Assembly: GCF_020497125.1 (NCBI RefSeq)
Contig: NC_059077.1
Location: 32,811,340 to 32,875,339, forward strand
Length of the DNA: 64,000 nucleotides
Direction: 5' to 3'
Source of the DNA: Mauremys mutica
Taxonomy: Eukaryota > Chordata > Testudines > Geoemydidae
Every line of letters starts with the position of its first letter. Position 1 is the first letter of the stretch. The translations under genes and the position numbers were made by a program. Positions 1 through 10,625 of the stretch are shown in pieces. The notes under the pieces are model-generated. The model was not told where the DNA came from. It did not search any database and saw nothing but the letters and a program-made list of their open reading frames with translations.

Positions 1-359
1 CTAAGAACCTGTTCTCCAGGCAACATTGCTGAGGTTCTTCCAACACCAGAATCTATTGGTGGGCTGGTTTTAGAGTAACAACACACAGGACTGCAATTTT
101 TGAATTTCAGCCAGAGTTTTCTCTTCTGTTCCTTTGTGCACACCCACCTTTGTCCTACAGATTGCCTACCTGTGGAATGTGTGCTGTACTTTATTCCGCT
201 ACATGAGAAAGAATATATGGTGAGAAAGGAATGCCTTTCCACTTCACTTTTATGGATATTTGCCTTCACAGATTGCTTAAATGGAGCACTGAGGACTATG
301 GAACATTGATTTCAAAGGAACTGGTCCCATTTACGTCATGTCTGTTTCTTACAGTAGCT
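1..359. other. No gene recognised
   Basis: AT-rich sequence with only short unrelated frames. The last eight bases, 352-359 (CAGTAGCT), are the left target-site duplication of the next element. Confidence 0.5.
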
Positions 360-717
360 CAGGGCCGCCCAGAGGGGGGGGCAAAGGGGGCAATTTGCCC
401 CGGGCTCCGGGCTCCACAGGGGCCCCCAAGAGAAGAGCGGGCCGGGGCGGGGAGGGGGGTAAGGGGCCGAGGCCGAGGCCGGGGGGGGGGGGAAGCGGGA
501 CCTGCCGCCGCCGCTGCCGCGGCGGAAGCGCAGCCCGGTCTTCGGCGGCGGGGGGCCCCTTCTGTTCCGGGAGCCGCCGCCGAAGTGCCCCGAAGGCCCG
601 CGGCGGAGACCCCCCCCCGCCGCGGGTCTTCGGGGCACTTTGGCGGCGGGTCCCGGAACGGAAGGGGCCCCCCGCCGCCGAAGACCCCGGGCCCCCGGAA
701 TCCTCTGGGCGGCCCTG
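360..717. mobile_element. Non-autonomous hAT element (GC-rich MITE)
   Basis: The element starts CAGGGCCGCCCAGAGG and ends with the exact reverse complement of that. The 8-bp direct repeat CAGTAGCT flanks it (352-359 and 718-725). An 8-bp duplication with CAGGG ends is the signature of hAT transposons. The interior is over 75% GC with repeated CTTCGGCGG motifs and encodes no transposase. The long frames on both strands here are a by-product of its composition. A close relative lies in the opposite orientation at 40347-40720. Confidence 0.9.
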
Positions 718-892
718 CAGTAGCTATGTTAATTTAATGAAAATATTTTATGATCACAGCAGCTATCACCTTCTTTAATCCTGGTGAGAGAAAGACAGAA
801 ATGATCCTACAGTCAAGGCTCCCTCCTCCTCTTCTTCCTCCTCTCGATGGAGGGGTGAATTTGGGAAAGTCATGTCCTCCCAATGTAAAGAT

Positions 893-1101
893 CAGGAGTT
901 CTCAAACTTTTTTTTCTTGTGATCCCCTTTGAAAATATTTCAGGCTGTGATGACCCCCCTCCTTACCATGCCACCTTTACTTCTGCATTGCTGCTGGTTG
1001 CAGCACTGCCTTCAGCCAGCAGCCGCCATTCTGGTGACCCTGCCCCCACAGTAGTCTCTTGACCCCCTTTTGGGTCGGTACCTCCAGTGTGAGAACCGCT
1101 G
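893..1101. mobile_element. Non-autonomous hAT element (Charlie-like ends)
   Basis: Begins CAGGAGTTCTCAAACT and ends GTGAGAACCGCTG, an imperfect inverted terminal repeat of the CAGNGGTTCTCAAACT type known from hAT-Charlie elements. Flanking octamers GTAAAGAT and TTATAGAT match at 6 of 8 positions, fitting an old copy. There is no coding capacity. Confidence 0.7.
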
Positions 1102-1109
1102 TTATAGAT

Positions 1110-2160
1110 CATAACAACATGAAATGTTGTACCAATATAATAAAAACCAGCAGGATCTTATTAAGAGGGATAAGGCAAAGATGCCACATTTATTGTAAAT
1201 ACCATAACAAAACAAAAGACAATGTTTTCCTACTTGTTTCTATTACTAATTATTCCTTATACACACACACATATATTCATCCACACAATCATTCATTCAG
1301 GTTCTGTATAGATGTTATAGTTACCAGCCTAGATGTTGCTCATGCCAAGTTACTGGCCAGGTATCTTGGTCATGAGGATGGAGCCGAGTCTGTGTCAGAT
1401 GCATCTGATGCTCCTGGAGGTTGGTATCAGAACCATAGACTCAAAGTCCTTATTCTTTAGAGTCCAGTTTTATAGGGATTTTTCCCTATGTTAGTTGATA
1501 GGAGTTGCTTCATTCTGCTGTTGCTAAATCAATCAGCAGATGGCTGGCTCCATGTTATTAGATGTTTTGTTTTTCCTTCCTTTGAGGTGTGGTGGGGGTC
1601 ATCTGGTTGATCCCACTTGACACCTTCTTCAGCCAACACTGAATTCTTTAGACTGGTAACTCCCTAACCATTCAGTCACATACATTCTCTATCTTAATCA
1701 CATCTATTTCACTGTTTCTTTACTTTTTGGGGTGTTACCAATTTATGTGAGACTCCCTGTCTTTTAACAATCAAAGATAAAGTGAGATGAAAACTTACAG
1801 AGGGTGGGGGTCTCTATTTATACACTATAACAGCTACTGTTTTGGCTTACTTAGAGTTAATTAATGTTTAACAAGTTTTATACTATTTCTTTGAGCAGGC
1901 TTCACACAGACACAGCTGGTGGCTTGCAGGTTAGAATCACAAATTTACTTTTAACATAAACCTTTAGTTATGAGGCATCAATTAACAATAAGTCATTTTT
2001 CATATAAACCATGTCTAATATAAACCTTCTTTAATATCCCTACAGAAGAACAGGCACCATGGCAAAATAAGTGGCATTTTTCATGCTGGATTTAGTTTTA
2101 GAGCTTAATTAACAGCATTCATTTGCTGTGTTGTTAATTACTGTTAGATCAGATTTTATA
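1110..2160 (-). mobile_element. Possible degraded LTR, minus orientation
   Basis: Read on the minus strand there is a TATA-like TATAAATAG near 1815 and, about 600 bases downstream, an AATAAA near 1195 followed by T-rich sequence, the arrangement of promoter and poly(A) signal in a long LTR. I could not define TG...CA ends, a primer-binding site or a target duplication. The alternative is ordinary intergenic DNA with chance signals. Confidence 0.25.
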
Positions 2161-3681
2161 GGAACCAGAAACAGAGGAAGGACAGAATGAGGAGGACAGG
2201 AATGAGAAACACAAAGAAAACTTAGATCCATATCATATATTTCAAAAATAACAGGCCAATTTATCTAAAGTTAAGCACCTTTCAATCAGATGGAAAGTTA
2301 CAAATTAGAACATTCTGGTCATAAAAAACTGGCAAGTTTCAAAAAAGCCATCTACGTGAGTTAGTGAATTCTGAATTTGCTTCCCTGTTGCCACATACCA
2401 GTCAGTTTGTCCCAGGAACGTGTAACAATATGGACTGGCTTTAAGAGAGAGATGTTTGCAGACAAACTCTCTCTAATCCAATCAATGTATTGCTTTGATG
2501 CTAGAAATCCCTTCCAAAACCAGTCTGAATTGAACAGCAATAGGGCCACACTAATCCCAGGTATAATGCCATTGACATCTACACATTTTTGCAGCTCAAG
2601 ACCATAGTAGATTTTTTGTTGCAGTATGTTATCTAAAAGCAAACCAAGACTCCCATGTATGTATACATTCTAGGATTCATTTAAAGTTAGCAATGCCAGA
2701 CAGTAATTCAAATACCTTTAAGCAACGGAGTTACCCATTGACCTTCAGAGAGGGTGGATGTTTTGGTATGTTTCCTTTTATCGTGCCTTTTGCAATTAGA
2801 ATTTCATACAATAATGGACTACAGAAGTGCAAAACAAAATCAAACCCTTCCAACCCTCGACTCTTGCCAACAGTTCCATGGAATCTGTTCCCAGCACAAG
2901 AGGTCAGGGGATTTACGCTTCTAACCACAGTTTCCTTGCAACATGGGATGCCCCTTTAATGGTGCACAATAATTCTTCTAAACCAGCCTGTAGCCTGGAT
3001 AAAGATTATTGCTTGCGTTCTCTTTCTTATACTACATACAAGTGCATTCTTCTCCTGACATACTGTGGACCTCCCATTTGTCTCTAACTTTTTCTGCTTT
3101 CATTCAATTTGCCATGATGACAAGTAACCCTGCTACACTTCTGTGGTTACTGGGTATTGTATCTCTGCACTGTTTCTTCTTTGTCTTGTTATTTTACTGT
3201 TGTATCTTTGAAGAGACTTGAATAATTTTTTTTTTTTTAAATCAGTGGTGATGCCTCAACATTTTTCTTTGCATGCTGCTTTGTCTCCCGTCCTTGGGTT
3301 TTACTTAAGAGCTTTTACTTGCTGTTGTATTCACTCCTAATTCTAGCCCTTGTGTATTACTGTAATGCAAACATAATTGACAAATATCCATTATGTTGAA
3401 ATTATGACCCACTTGCTAATTTGTACTGTACTGAATGTTAGCAAAATGTCCCTTATTTACACAGGTATGTTTGCTTTTAGATAAAGCAGACTTGGACGTG
3501 TTTCATTTAAACATGGTGATATGATTAGATTATGAACTAGTTTAGAAAAGCATTTGCTATTGTAAGATGGTGTCAGTTCACTCACTCCTGCCACACCATA
3601 CTGAAAGACTGGGAGAAGCAGCACATTGTGAGATATAGGGCCTGATCCTTCTCTTACTGATGTTGGCATAGAAAATGAGTA
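2161..3681. other. Gene-free stretch, one 93-codon minus-strand frame
   Basis: No recognised exon. The minus-strand frame 2361-2642 is open for 93 codons with a hydrophobic middle but matches nothing I know. It could be chance, or the remnant of an internal region of an LTR element ending at the possible LTR to its left. Confidence 0.3.
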
Positions 3682-3689
3682 AGTCCGTC

Positions 3690-4021
3690 CAGGCCCACTG
3701 ATGCGGGCAGGAGGGGAGGGGAAAATTCCTCAGGGGCTCGGGTGATTTAAAAGTGCCCAGGGACCCCCATCTGCTGTCACTTCTGGGAGCCCTGGGCCTT
3801 TTTAAATCGCTCAGGCGGGCCGCAGGGCTCCTAGGTGAGTGCAGGGTGGTACCGGTGGCGGTGAAGTCAGCTGGGCAGGCATGTGGAAGCCCTGGCCGTG
3901 CCAGAAGAGCACTCCCAGCAGCGTAGCCGGCAGCTCACTGGACACCAGCAGCACAGCCGACAGCAGCTTGGGCCCATTGACTGTTCTGCCCTAGGGCCCG
4001 GAATTGCTGTTGGCAGGCCTG
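3690..4021. mobile_element. Non-autonomous hAT-like element
   Basis: Starts CAGGCCCACTG and ends GGCAGGCCTG, giving short inverted ends. Flanking octamers AGTCCGTC (3682-3689) and AGTCTGTC (4022-4029) agree at 7 of 8 bases. The element is GC-rich inside AT-rich flanks. The 70-codon minus-strand frame within it is compositional. Confidence 0.6.
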
Positions 4022-4299
4022 AGTCTGTCAAAGTCAATGGAGTTTCAGACTTGTAAAATCGATGCAAGCAAGAGGACAATCAGACTCCTAATGTGGTAGC
4101 AAATGGGAGGGGAGACTATCACTCTCCAAAACAGTGGAGACTTGAGCTGATGATCAGAGAGTATAAAGAGTCTACAAGACTTAATAACAGTTCTAAGCAT
4201 CTCTTTAGCTAATCCTTCTGGTTGGCGACAAGAGCTCAGATCTAATATACATGTTTTTGCTTTTGCTTGCGTTATTAAAGTAATCCTGAAGAGCTAGAG

Positions 4300-4350
4300 A
4301 GTTTGTGTGTGTGTCCTCTGCATGTGTGTGCATGTATGCACATGCACTTG
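4300..4350. repeat. Imperfect (TG)n microsatellite
   Basis: Runs of TG interrupted by CA and CATG steps. Confidence 0.7.
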
Positions 4351-4731
4351 TACAGAATGGAAGAGAAAGGAGGACTAATGACATTAAACAAGAGTAGAGT
4401 TTTGCTGAATCAGATCCAAATCTCCCAACATTCAGGTGGTTCAGAGTCACTGTGCTTTAACAGGTGCATCTGTAAGTGCAATAGTATTGAAATGACGCAT
4501 TCATCTTATTTTTAGGCTGGCTCTCATGGCACTGAAGGTAACTATGTCAGTCATCCTGCGTGTTTGCATCTCCCTGCTGAAAACATTCACTGGATACTTA
4601 GGTACTTTTCTTTTCTTATCACAGCCCCCATCCTGGTGTTTAGCTCATTCATACAACAATCATTTTCTGGCAATGCCTTATGATTGCACTAACATAGCCA
4701 GTAGGCAATGTCACTATAAATTAAACACACT

Positions 4732-5118
4732 GGGCCAGATTCTCCAGTTCACTAAGGCCACTTAGCTCCATGTAAGTGGCATAAAGTGGCTTTAAAGCAA
4801 CCAGACATGGCCAGTGGAGAAATCTCTGCCAGAGACGGCTCTGCTTTTTCCTGTATAGCTATCCCCCTCGCATGGGTGAAAGCACAGGAGAGGTGCATGT
4901 TATGGGAGTGGGGTGGTGGAATAGGGAGCAGAGGTGGCATGGAAGAGCTTAGATCCGTTACACCCAATTTTCCTCTATAAATCAGAACTGCTCCTGTGCA
5001 GCTCTAGCTTGTGCTAAGGCTAGGTGGCTGAGGCTCAGAGAGTCGCACTAACTGCCCAAAACCCCCTTTCTACACTTCATACAAGTGGAGCTCAGGAGGA
5101 GTGGAGAATCTGCCTCAG
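4732..5118. mobile_element. MITE-like element with GGCCAGATTCTCC ends
   Basis: The left end GGGCCAGATTCTCCAGT is matched by an inverted partner near 5096-5117 (AGTGGAGAATCTGCCTCA). Similar palindromic MITEs starting GGGCCAGATTCT are common in sauropsid genomes (the Chompy type of crocodilians). No target duplication was pinned down. Confidence 0.45.
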
Positions 5119-5121
5119 TGG

Positions 5122-5216
5122 ACCTAATTCTGATCTCATTAATATCAGTGTAACTCAATGGACTTAGGTGAAGTTATTCCTGATTTATATCAGTGACAGT
5201 GAGATCAGAATTAAAT
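5122..5216. repeat. Palindromic MITE unit
   Basis: Arms TAATTCTGATCTCA (5125-5138) and its exact reverse complement (5200-5213) surround 61 bases containing TCAGTGTAACTCAATGG-type sequence. This is the fold-back layout of short sauropsid MITEs, lying directly beside the previous element. Confidence 0.6.
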
Positions 5217-6167
5217 ATAGCTATCTCCAGCAACGTAAGGAACTTGTTTTATCAATATACCACCAAAAACCTGCCAGAGTACCAGAAGCCCAGGCCCCCA
5301 ATGAGGATGTTCTGCCACTAGCCATTGAGAGTTTAACCCAGCAGCTGGCAGTGGGCCTGTATGAAGGGACAGGCCCTCACCCTGGTATAGAGAGACTAAC
5401 TAGCTCCTCTGGGCCTGTTCCATGATAAGGAGATGCACCTGCAAGGCTTGTTCAGGAAGGAGAGGGAGGATCTTAAAAGGAATGAACAGGAAGAAGGCTG
5501 CTCCACCCAGAGATGGCTGGTAACAGAGGTCTTCCATCTCAGAAGACAGCTGTGAGACACACTGCTCCCGAACCCACCTTGACTGACAGTAAAGCAAGAC
5601 ACCATGGGAAGAGAGGTAGAAAGTAAACCCCATGATTCACTAGGGGCTGCCTGAGAGGCTGGTCCTTCTTCCAGACAGATCCTTCTCTCTTGCAAGGGGA
5701 AAGGAAGAAAAGGAGTCTGCCCCCTGCTTGTGGTTGCCAACTGGGGGAGAAGAGAGGGTAGTGATGGTCAGTGGGACCTGTGAAGTCCAGGGAGCCCTGT
5801 CCCCACCACAACCTGATCCAAAGCTCACTATTGTCAATTAGAGTCTTTCTATTGAGTTAAATAGGCATTAGACTGAGCCCAATATGAGCAAAGTAAGAGG
5901 AATATTATAGAACTTAGGCAGGGACCCATCACCAGAGGATTTCCAAGCTATTAATGTTCTAATTGCTTGTTTGATTTCCTCAGTAGTCACTGTTGTATTA
6001 AATATTTCATAATTCTCATGCTCGACCTTGTTTGTTAAAGAATTTGTGCACTAGAGTAGAACTTGCTAATTTGCGCAAATAATTGGGAGAACCATTGAAA
6101 AGTGTTACGCTCTCCAGATTTCCTCACTGGCCATTTGATTGTCACATCCATATGTTGCGCACTGGCT
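5217..6167. other. Gene-free stretch
   Basis: Short frames on both strands at 5396-5837 overlap each other and show no family motif. I see no splice-bounded conserved exon. Confidence 0.4.
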
Positions 6168-6255
6168 TAAATTAGATTGTAAACTCTTCAGGGCAGAGAC
6201 TTAAACTATGTGTAGCACTGAGTACAATGGGACTCAGATTTGACTAGTGTCTCTG
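6168..6255 (+). mobile_element. MIR/L2-like 3' tail fragment
   Basis: Contains AGATTGTAAACTCTTCAGGGCAG followed by GTAGCACTGAGTACAATGGG, the typical tail of CORE-SINE/L2 elements in amniotes. It is old and partial. Confidence 0.4.
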
Positions 6256-7151
6256 GTCACTTTTGACACATAACCAACATAATAATTGGCCGGGAAGCAA
6301 GCAAACTGTTTTTAAAAGTAAAGATAATACATTATGAAATGTACTTTATTTATTTGGAAAGCGTTATTTAGTCTGAATTATAGATGATGTTTCACAGTAG
6401 GCCAGTAAAAGCTCATTAGTATATTTTCCAAGGATGAGTTGGAGACGACTCTTAGGAGCTCTCTGTTAAAATTCAGTCACTGTACTGAATGGGAGTGGGG
6501 TGTGGAATGATTTCCATGACAATCACCTCCACTCTCCTACTTTCTGATGTTATTGCATATTATTTCTTATAGAAGAAGGAGAATAATAATTACTTTGACC
6601 TTTGCATTGCATGGTGAGATATAGCCATGTTGGGTATCATGTTTTATACCTAGGGCATGGCTGTCAAGAAAAAGTACTAAAACTAAAAAGTCTCAGCATG
6701 AAAATGAGTCAATTTATTATATTCTGTTATACTCTTAGATCCTGTTACTGTGATTACCTGATTCAATTTGTGCAAGTAAAGATCTATCACTCAGTTCTTT
6801 TATTGGAATATCTCATCACGGTAATTGAACTCTGCCTAAGAGTAAGAATGGCAATAACTATGTCCCTTCCTTCCCTGATGGAAAAGGTGAGTGTAGGGTT
6901 TTTGTTGGTTTTTAACTCTTGTGAGGGTATTGTTGCAGGGAAGCTTGTGGGAGGAGGTGGGTTTTGCATTTTATTCTGGATTCTATGAGGGAAGTGATCA
7001 TTCTCATTTGCCTACTGATTCCACAGTCTGGGTTTTCCTCATATGAAGGTTATGTTGCTAAAGGTCATGAGTGTCCTTTATTGTGGACAGTTCTTTGCTC
7101 CAGTGGAATGAAGCTGGTCATGAGAGGTCATAGTCGTGGATAAAGAGACGA
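6256..7151. other. Gene-free stretch
   Basis: AT-rich with no recognised repeat. The 128-codon plus-strand frame at 6602-6988 is mostly hydrophobic and low-complexity and has no motif I can name. Confidence 0.4.
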
Positions 7152-7620
7152 ACAGTCTCTCAGATAGGTAAAACCAGTTTAATGCAGGGCTTTGAAAATC
7201 AGGACACAGACCTTGCAATGGGCTTTGCGTTCAATGGGAAGCCTGTGCAGAGAGAAATTCCCTTGTTCTGTTCATTCCCTCTGAAGCTTCTGGCACTGAC
7301 CACTGTCAGAAGACAAGATACTGGGCAAGATGAATCACTCATGGCGACTTGTGTTTTTATGTTCTTAAATTAATAAGATCGGTTCCTTGGGCCCCGTGCC
7401 ACTGACTGGGTGAACTGCTGTGTTCTGCACAAGCTGGCGCTTTCAGGGAACTGCAGTAGTTGAGCCTAGATGTTACAAAGACTTGGCTAGATCTGAGTTT
7501 GATGGGACTGGGCACAATCTCCTAACTTGCTGCAGATTCAAGTGGATTTTTTTGCTGCCATGCCTATTGGGTTTTCAAGGGCAATATAGAGTTTAGGAGG
7601 ACCATGAAGCTGCAGGCCAG
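7152..7620 (+). mobile_element. Old LINE 3' fragment with a CR1 3' end inserted
   Basis: The outer sequence (7152-7256 and 7380-7620) resembles old LINE 3' regions of the L3/CR1 type seen in amniotes. At about 7257-7372 lies a recognisable CR1 3' end: TTCATTCCCTCTGAAGC, then CACTGTCAGAAGACAAGATACTGGG. The outer family assignment is tentative. Confidence 0.4.
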
Positions 7621-7999
7621 TTTAACAATCTGCTGGCAGATGCTGACAATGGATGAAGCTGATTATGGAGGATGAGAGTTCTTCTCTCTTCCCACCAGCA
7701 CCATGTCAGAGATGAAGCTGATCCTTTTAAGATCTCCTTGTTTTAAATTTGACTAGCTATTTGATTATTGTGACAGATATGGCAATTTCTTGCAATATCC
7801 TCATAAAACCTTACTGAATTAATTTTAAATAGCATTGGAGTCAATTGTATTAAAAATGCAAAGTTTATGGTATTACTGTGGAATTGTATGGAATTTCCAT
7901 AGGGGGAGACATGACCAATATAAACATTGGAAAGTTTTCTGAGCTTCAAAGAACTAACTGAAAAAATGTTCCAGACAAGAATGAATTTATGGGACAAAC
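7621..7999. other. Gene-free stretch
   Basis: Nothing recognised. An 84-codon minus-strand frame (7743-7997) has no motif. Confidence 0.35.
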
Positions 8000-8420
8000 A
8001 ATGTTAGGTGGGTTTCTCAGGAAATTTGTAGGGGAGGTGTATGCAAAAGTGCCCCCTCCAATTATGCAAGAACTCAGCCTTTTGACACTTCACCCTGAGG
8101 AGTGGACCTTTGTCTGCTGTTTACCTGGTCCTAAGATCAAAGTCACAAATTGTATAAAGGCGTGACTCACAGAGTCACAAGGCTTCTTGTTTTGAGCAAA
8201 AGTGGTTATGAATTTGTACCCACAGAAAATTTCTTGGTGAGGTTTGAAGGACTGACTCCTACCAGAGCCCTTGTTGGAGCTGGGGGTGATCTCTGGTAAG
8301 CTTATTATAATGTGTGTAAGGCGGGGGGGGTTATTGTTTTTATTGTTTTTCTAATGCTTTCACCTTAAAATAAATCTACCTGCTTAGGAAGGGCTTTGTG
8401 GTAACTTAAGTGTGAGCAAT
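8000..8420 (+). mobile_element. Probable solo LTR or LTR 5' end, plus orientation
   Basis: A TATA-like TATAAAGGC sits near 8155. About 215 bases downstream is AATAAATC (8370), the expected promoter and poly(A) signal of an LTR. The next 250 bases (to about 8660) continue in the same style as sequences that follow this LTR in turtles as I recall them. Termini and target duplication were not resolved. Confidence 0.45.
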
Positions 8421-8660
8421 TATACTGTTTATAGCCTCTGAGAAGAAAGCAAAACAGGCTTCTTAGGAAGTCTGACTTGCTTGGGAATTTACAGAGTAGA
8501 CAGGGAACTGTGCAGCCTGGACAAATCCCAGTCAGAAGGAGAGAGACATGGGTCTCGACATAAAAAAAGTGATGGTTGAAGAGCCCGGAGCCTAGGGAAC
8601 CCTTGCTGGACCACAGGTAGGGAATACAGGGGAAGTTGCCCTGAACTGTGACAATGGTGT

Positions 8661-9211
8661 CAAACAAAAATAAAGAGCAATTCTGCTATTTGAATTTAGT
8701 CTTCCTTTGAACTTTTATAGGTGTTTATATTACATCCAGGAAGAAAAGTAAATACAAAAGACATGAACTTTATTTAATAACTTCATGCATTCCAGAACCT
8801 GCAATTTAAACTTCAGCACTTTGATTAAGCATACATCTATTGTTGAAACATCATTCAAATGCATTCATAAGCTTTCAGGACTTATGTTGTAATTGTTGAC
8901 TGAAAACAGTGTAACCATCTACTCTAAGTGGTTCTCTGGTACAGTAAACAGGTTAATCTTGTCTGAATTTCTCTTTTATATAGAAAGAGTTTAAGGCTCT
9001 ACCCTGATTTTTATTGCTTTAAATAAACAGCTATAAAATGTTCAATAAATTGTAAGGAATATTTTTGATTAAGCTTAATTTAAACACGCCTAACCTATAA
9101 TTTTAATCAGGGTTTATGATTTACATAACCTTAAAGTGATCATGAATAGAATATCTTAGCAAATCCATGACTGCCTAGGACTTTACAATTATCACTCTTC
9201 TGCACACTATA
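8661..9211. other. Gene-free stretch
   Basis: Very AT-rich with no recognised element or exon. Confidence 0.4.
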
Positions 9212-9296
9212 ACCATTCAGAATGACATGATGGTAGTGGGGATTGAAGACAGAGCCTCCTGCATCCCTCCCACCTGAGCTAGAGGAAATGACACTA
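9212..9296 (-). mobile_element. tRNA-derived SINE head, minus orientation
   Basis: Read on the minus strand it contains TAGCTCAGGTGGGAG, fitting a Pol III A box, and about 35 bases later CTTCAATCCCC, fitting a B box. The spacing and order are those of a tRNA. A second copy in the opposite orientation lies at about 9880-9957. Intact tRNA pairing is not seen, so this is a SINE-type derivative rather than a tRNA gene. Confidence 0.5.
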
Positions 9297-9560
9297 CGCT
9301 TGCATGGCTACATTTGCAGATGTAGAGCGCTTTGAGTTAAACCAGCCTTCGTAGAGCGCAGTAGTGGAAGCGCTACAGTCTGTCCACACTGACAGCTTCA
9401 AGTGCACTGGCATGGCCACATTTGCAGCACTTGCAGCGGCATTGGGAGTGGTGCATTATGGGCAGCTATCCCAGGTCTGTTTTCCTCCCCAGCTTTCTTC
9501 TTTCTGAGCTGGATTGCTCCCTTTTCATCCCTGTCTCCAGCTAGAGCATGCTCTGCAGGG
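9297..9560. mobile_element. Harbinger-related fragment
   Basis: GTAGAGCGCTTTGAG, then GTGCATTATGGGCAGCTATCCCA, are motifs I associate with turtle PIF/Harbinger elements, also hinted at in the 29668 element. The match is partial and no open frame remains. Confidence 0.35.
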
Positions 9561-9599
9561 CTGGAGGGGTGAGGCTATCAGGGTCTAGTACAGGCCTTT

Positions 9600-10612
9600 A
9601 ACCCCTTCCAGCCCATTGAGGGTTTGTATACCCCATCACAGTCCACATCTTTCTTAAAGTGTGATTCCCAAAGTTGGACACAGTACTCCAGCTGAGCCTT
9701 CCCTAGTGCCGAGTAGGGTGAACAATTACCTCTCACATCTTACATACAACACTACTGTTAATTCATCCCAGAATTACATTTGGGTTTTTTAACAGCATCA
9801 GTGGTTGCTCCTATTCAATTTATGATCCATTATAACCCCCAGATCTTTCTCTGCAGTACTGCTTCACTCTCAATGTTTCATTAGTGTTATCCCTCTAGTT
9901 CAGGTGGGAGGGATCCAGGAGACTCTATCTTTAATCCCCACTACTATCATTCTGAGTGGTCAGAGTTATTCCCCATTTTGTATCTGTGCCGTTGATTTTT
10001 CCTTCCTAAGTGCAGTACTTTGCATTTGTCTTTATTGAATTTCATTTTGTTGATATCAGACCAATTCTCCAATTTATCAAGATCATTCTGAATTCTAATC
10101 CTGTCCTCCAAAGTGCTAGCAACACTTCCCAGCTTGGGGTCATCAGCAAGTTTTATAAGCATACTCTCCACCCATTTATCCAAGGCATTAATGGAAATAT
10201 TGACTAGTACCAGACCCAGGACAGAGCCCTGCAGGACCTCACTAATCCTTCCAGTTTGACAGAAAAACCTTTGATAGCACTCTTTGAATACAGTCTTTCA
10301 ACCAGTTGTTCACCCACCTTACAGTAATTTCCCCTAGACCATATTTCCCTAGCTTTCTTCTGAGACTGTCATGTGGGACTGTCAAAAGCCCTACTAAAAT
10401 CCAGTCATATCTACTGTTTCTCCCCATCTAGCAGGCCAATTACCCTCTCAGAGAAGGACATTAGATTGGTTTCACATGATTTGTTCTTCACAAATTCATG
10501 TTGGCTATTGTTTATCTTATCCATTACATTTGAAAAAATTGATTGTTTACTAATTTGTTCTAGTATCTTTTGGGGTATCAAAGTTAAGATGAACGGTCTG
10601 TAATTTCCCAGG
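9600..10612 (-). mobile_element. CR1 LINE, minus orientation, RT region
   Basis: On the minus strand it encodes broken reverse-transcriptase sequence: a VGLLTVPHDSLRRKLGKYGL-like stretch and then LADDPKLGSVASTLEDR, corresponding to the FADD box block of CR1, followed by the less conserved 3' part ending near 9600. It carries many stops and shifts. A tRNA-like insert at about 9868-9957 interrupts it. Confidence 0.85.
9868..9957 (+). mobile_element. tRNA-derived SINE head inserted in CR1
   Basis: Plus-strand AGTTCAGGTGGGAGGG (A-box-like), then CTTTAATCCCCAC (B-box-like). It is about 85% identical to the reverse complement of 9212-9296 over about 80 bases. It interrupts CR1 between TCTGCAGTACTGC and TTATTCCCCATTTTG, which are adjacent in CR1. 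Confidence 0.5.
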
Positions 10613-10625
10613 TCCTCTTGGGGGG

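Noticed and set aside
336..778. Frames of 100-168 codons on both strands
   Set aside because: They lie in a GC-rich hAT MITE with defined ends and duplication. Low-complexity Gly/Pro/Arg translation.
2361..2642. Retroviral envelope remnant
   Set aside because: Position beside a possible LTR is suggestive, but no diagnostic motif is visible. Left as unassigned.
9212..9296. A functional tRNA gene
   Set aside because: Box-like motifs are present, but I could not pair an acceptor stem or see a clear anticodon arm. Two inverted copies fit a SINE better.
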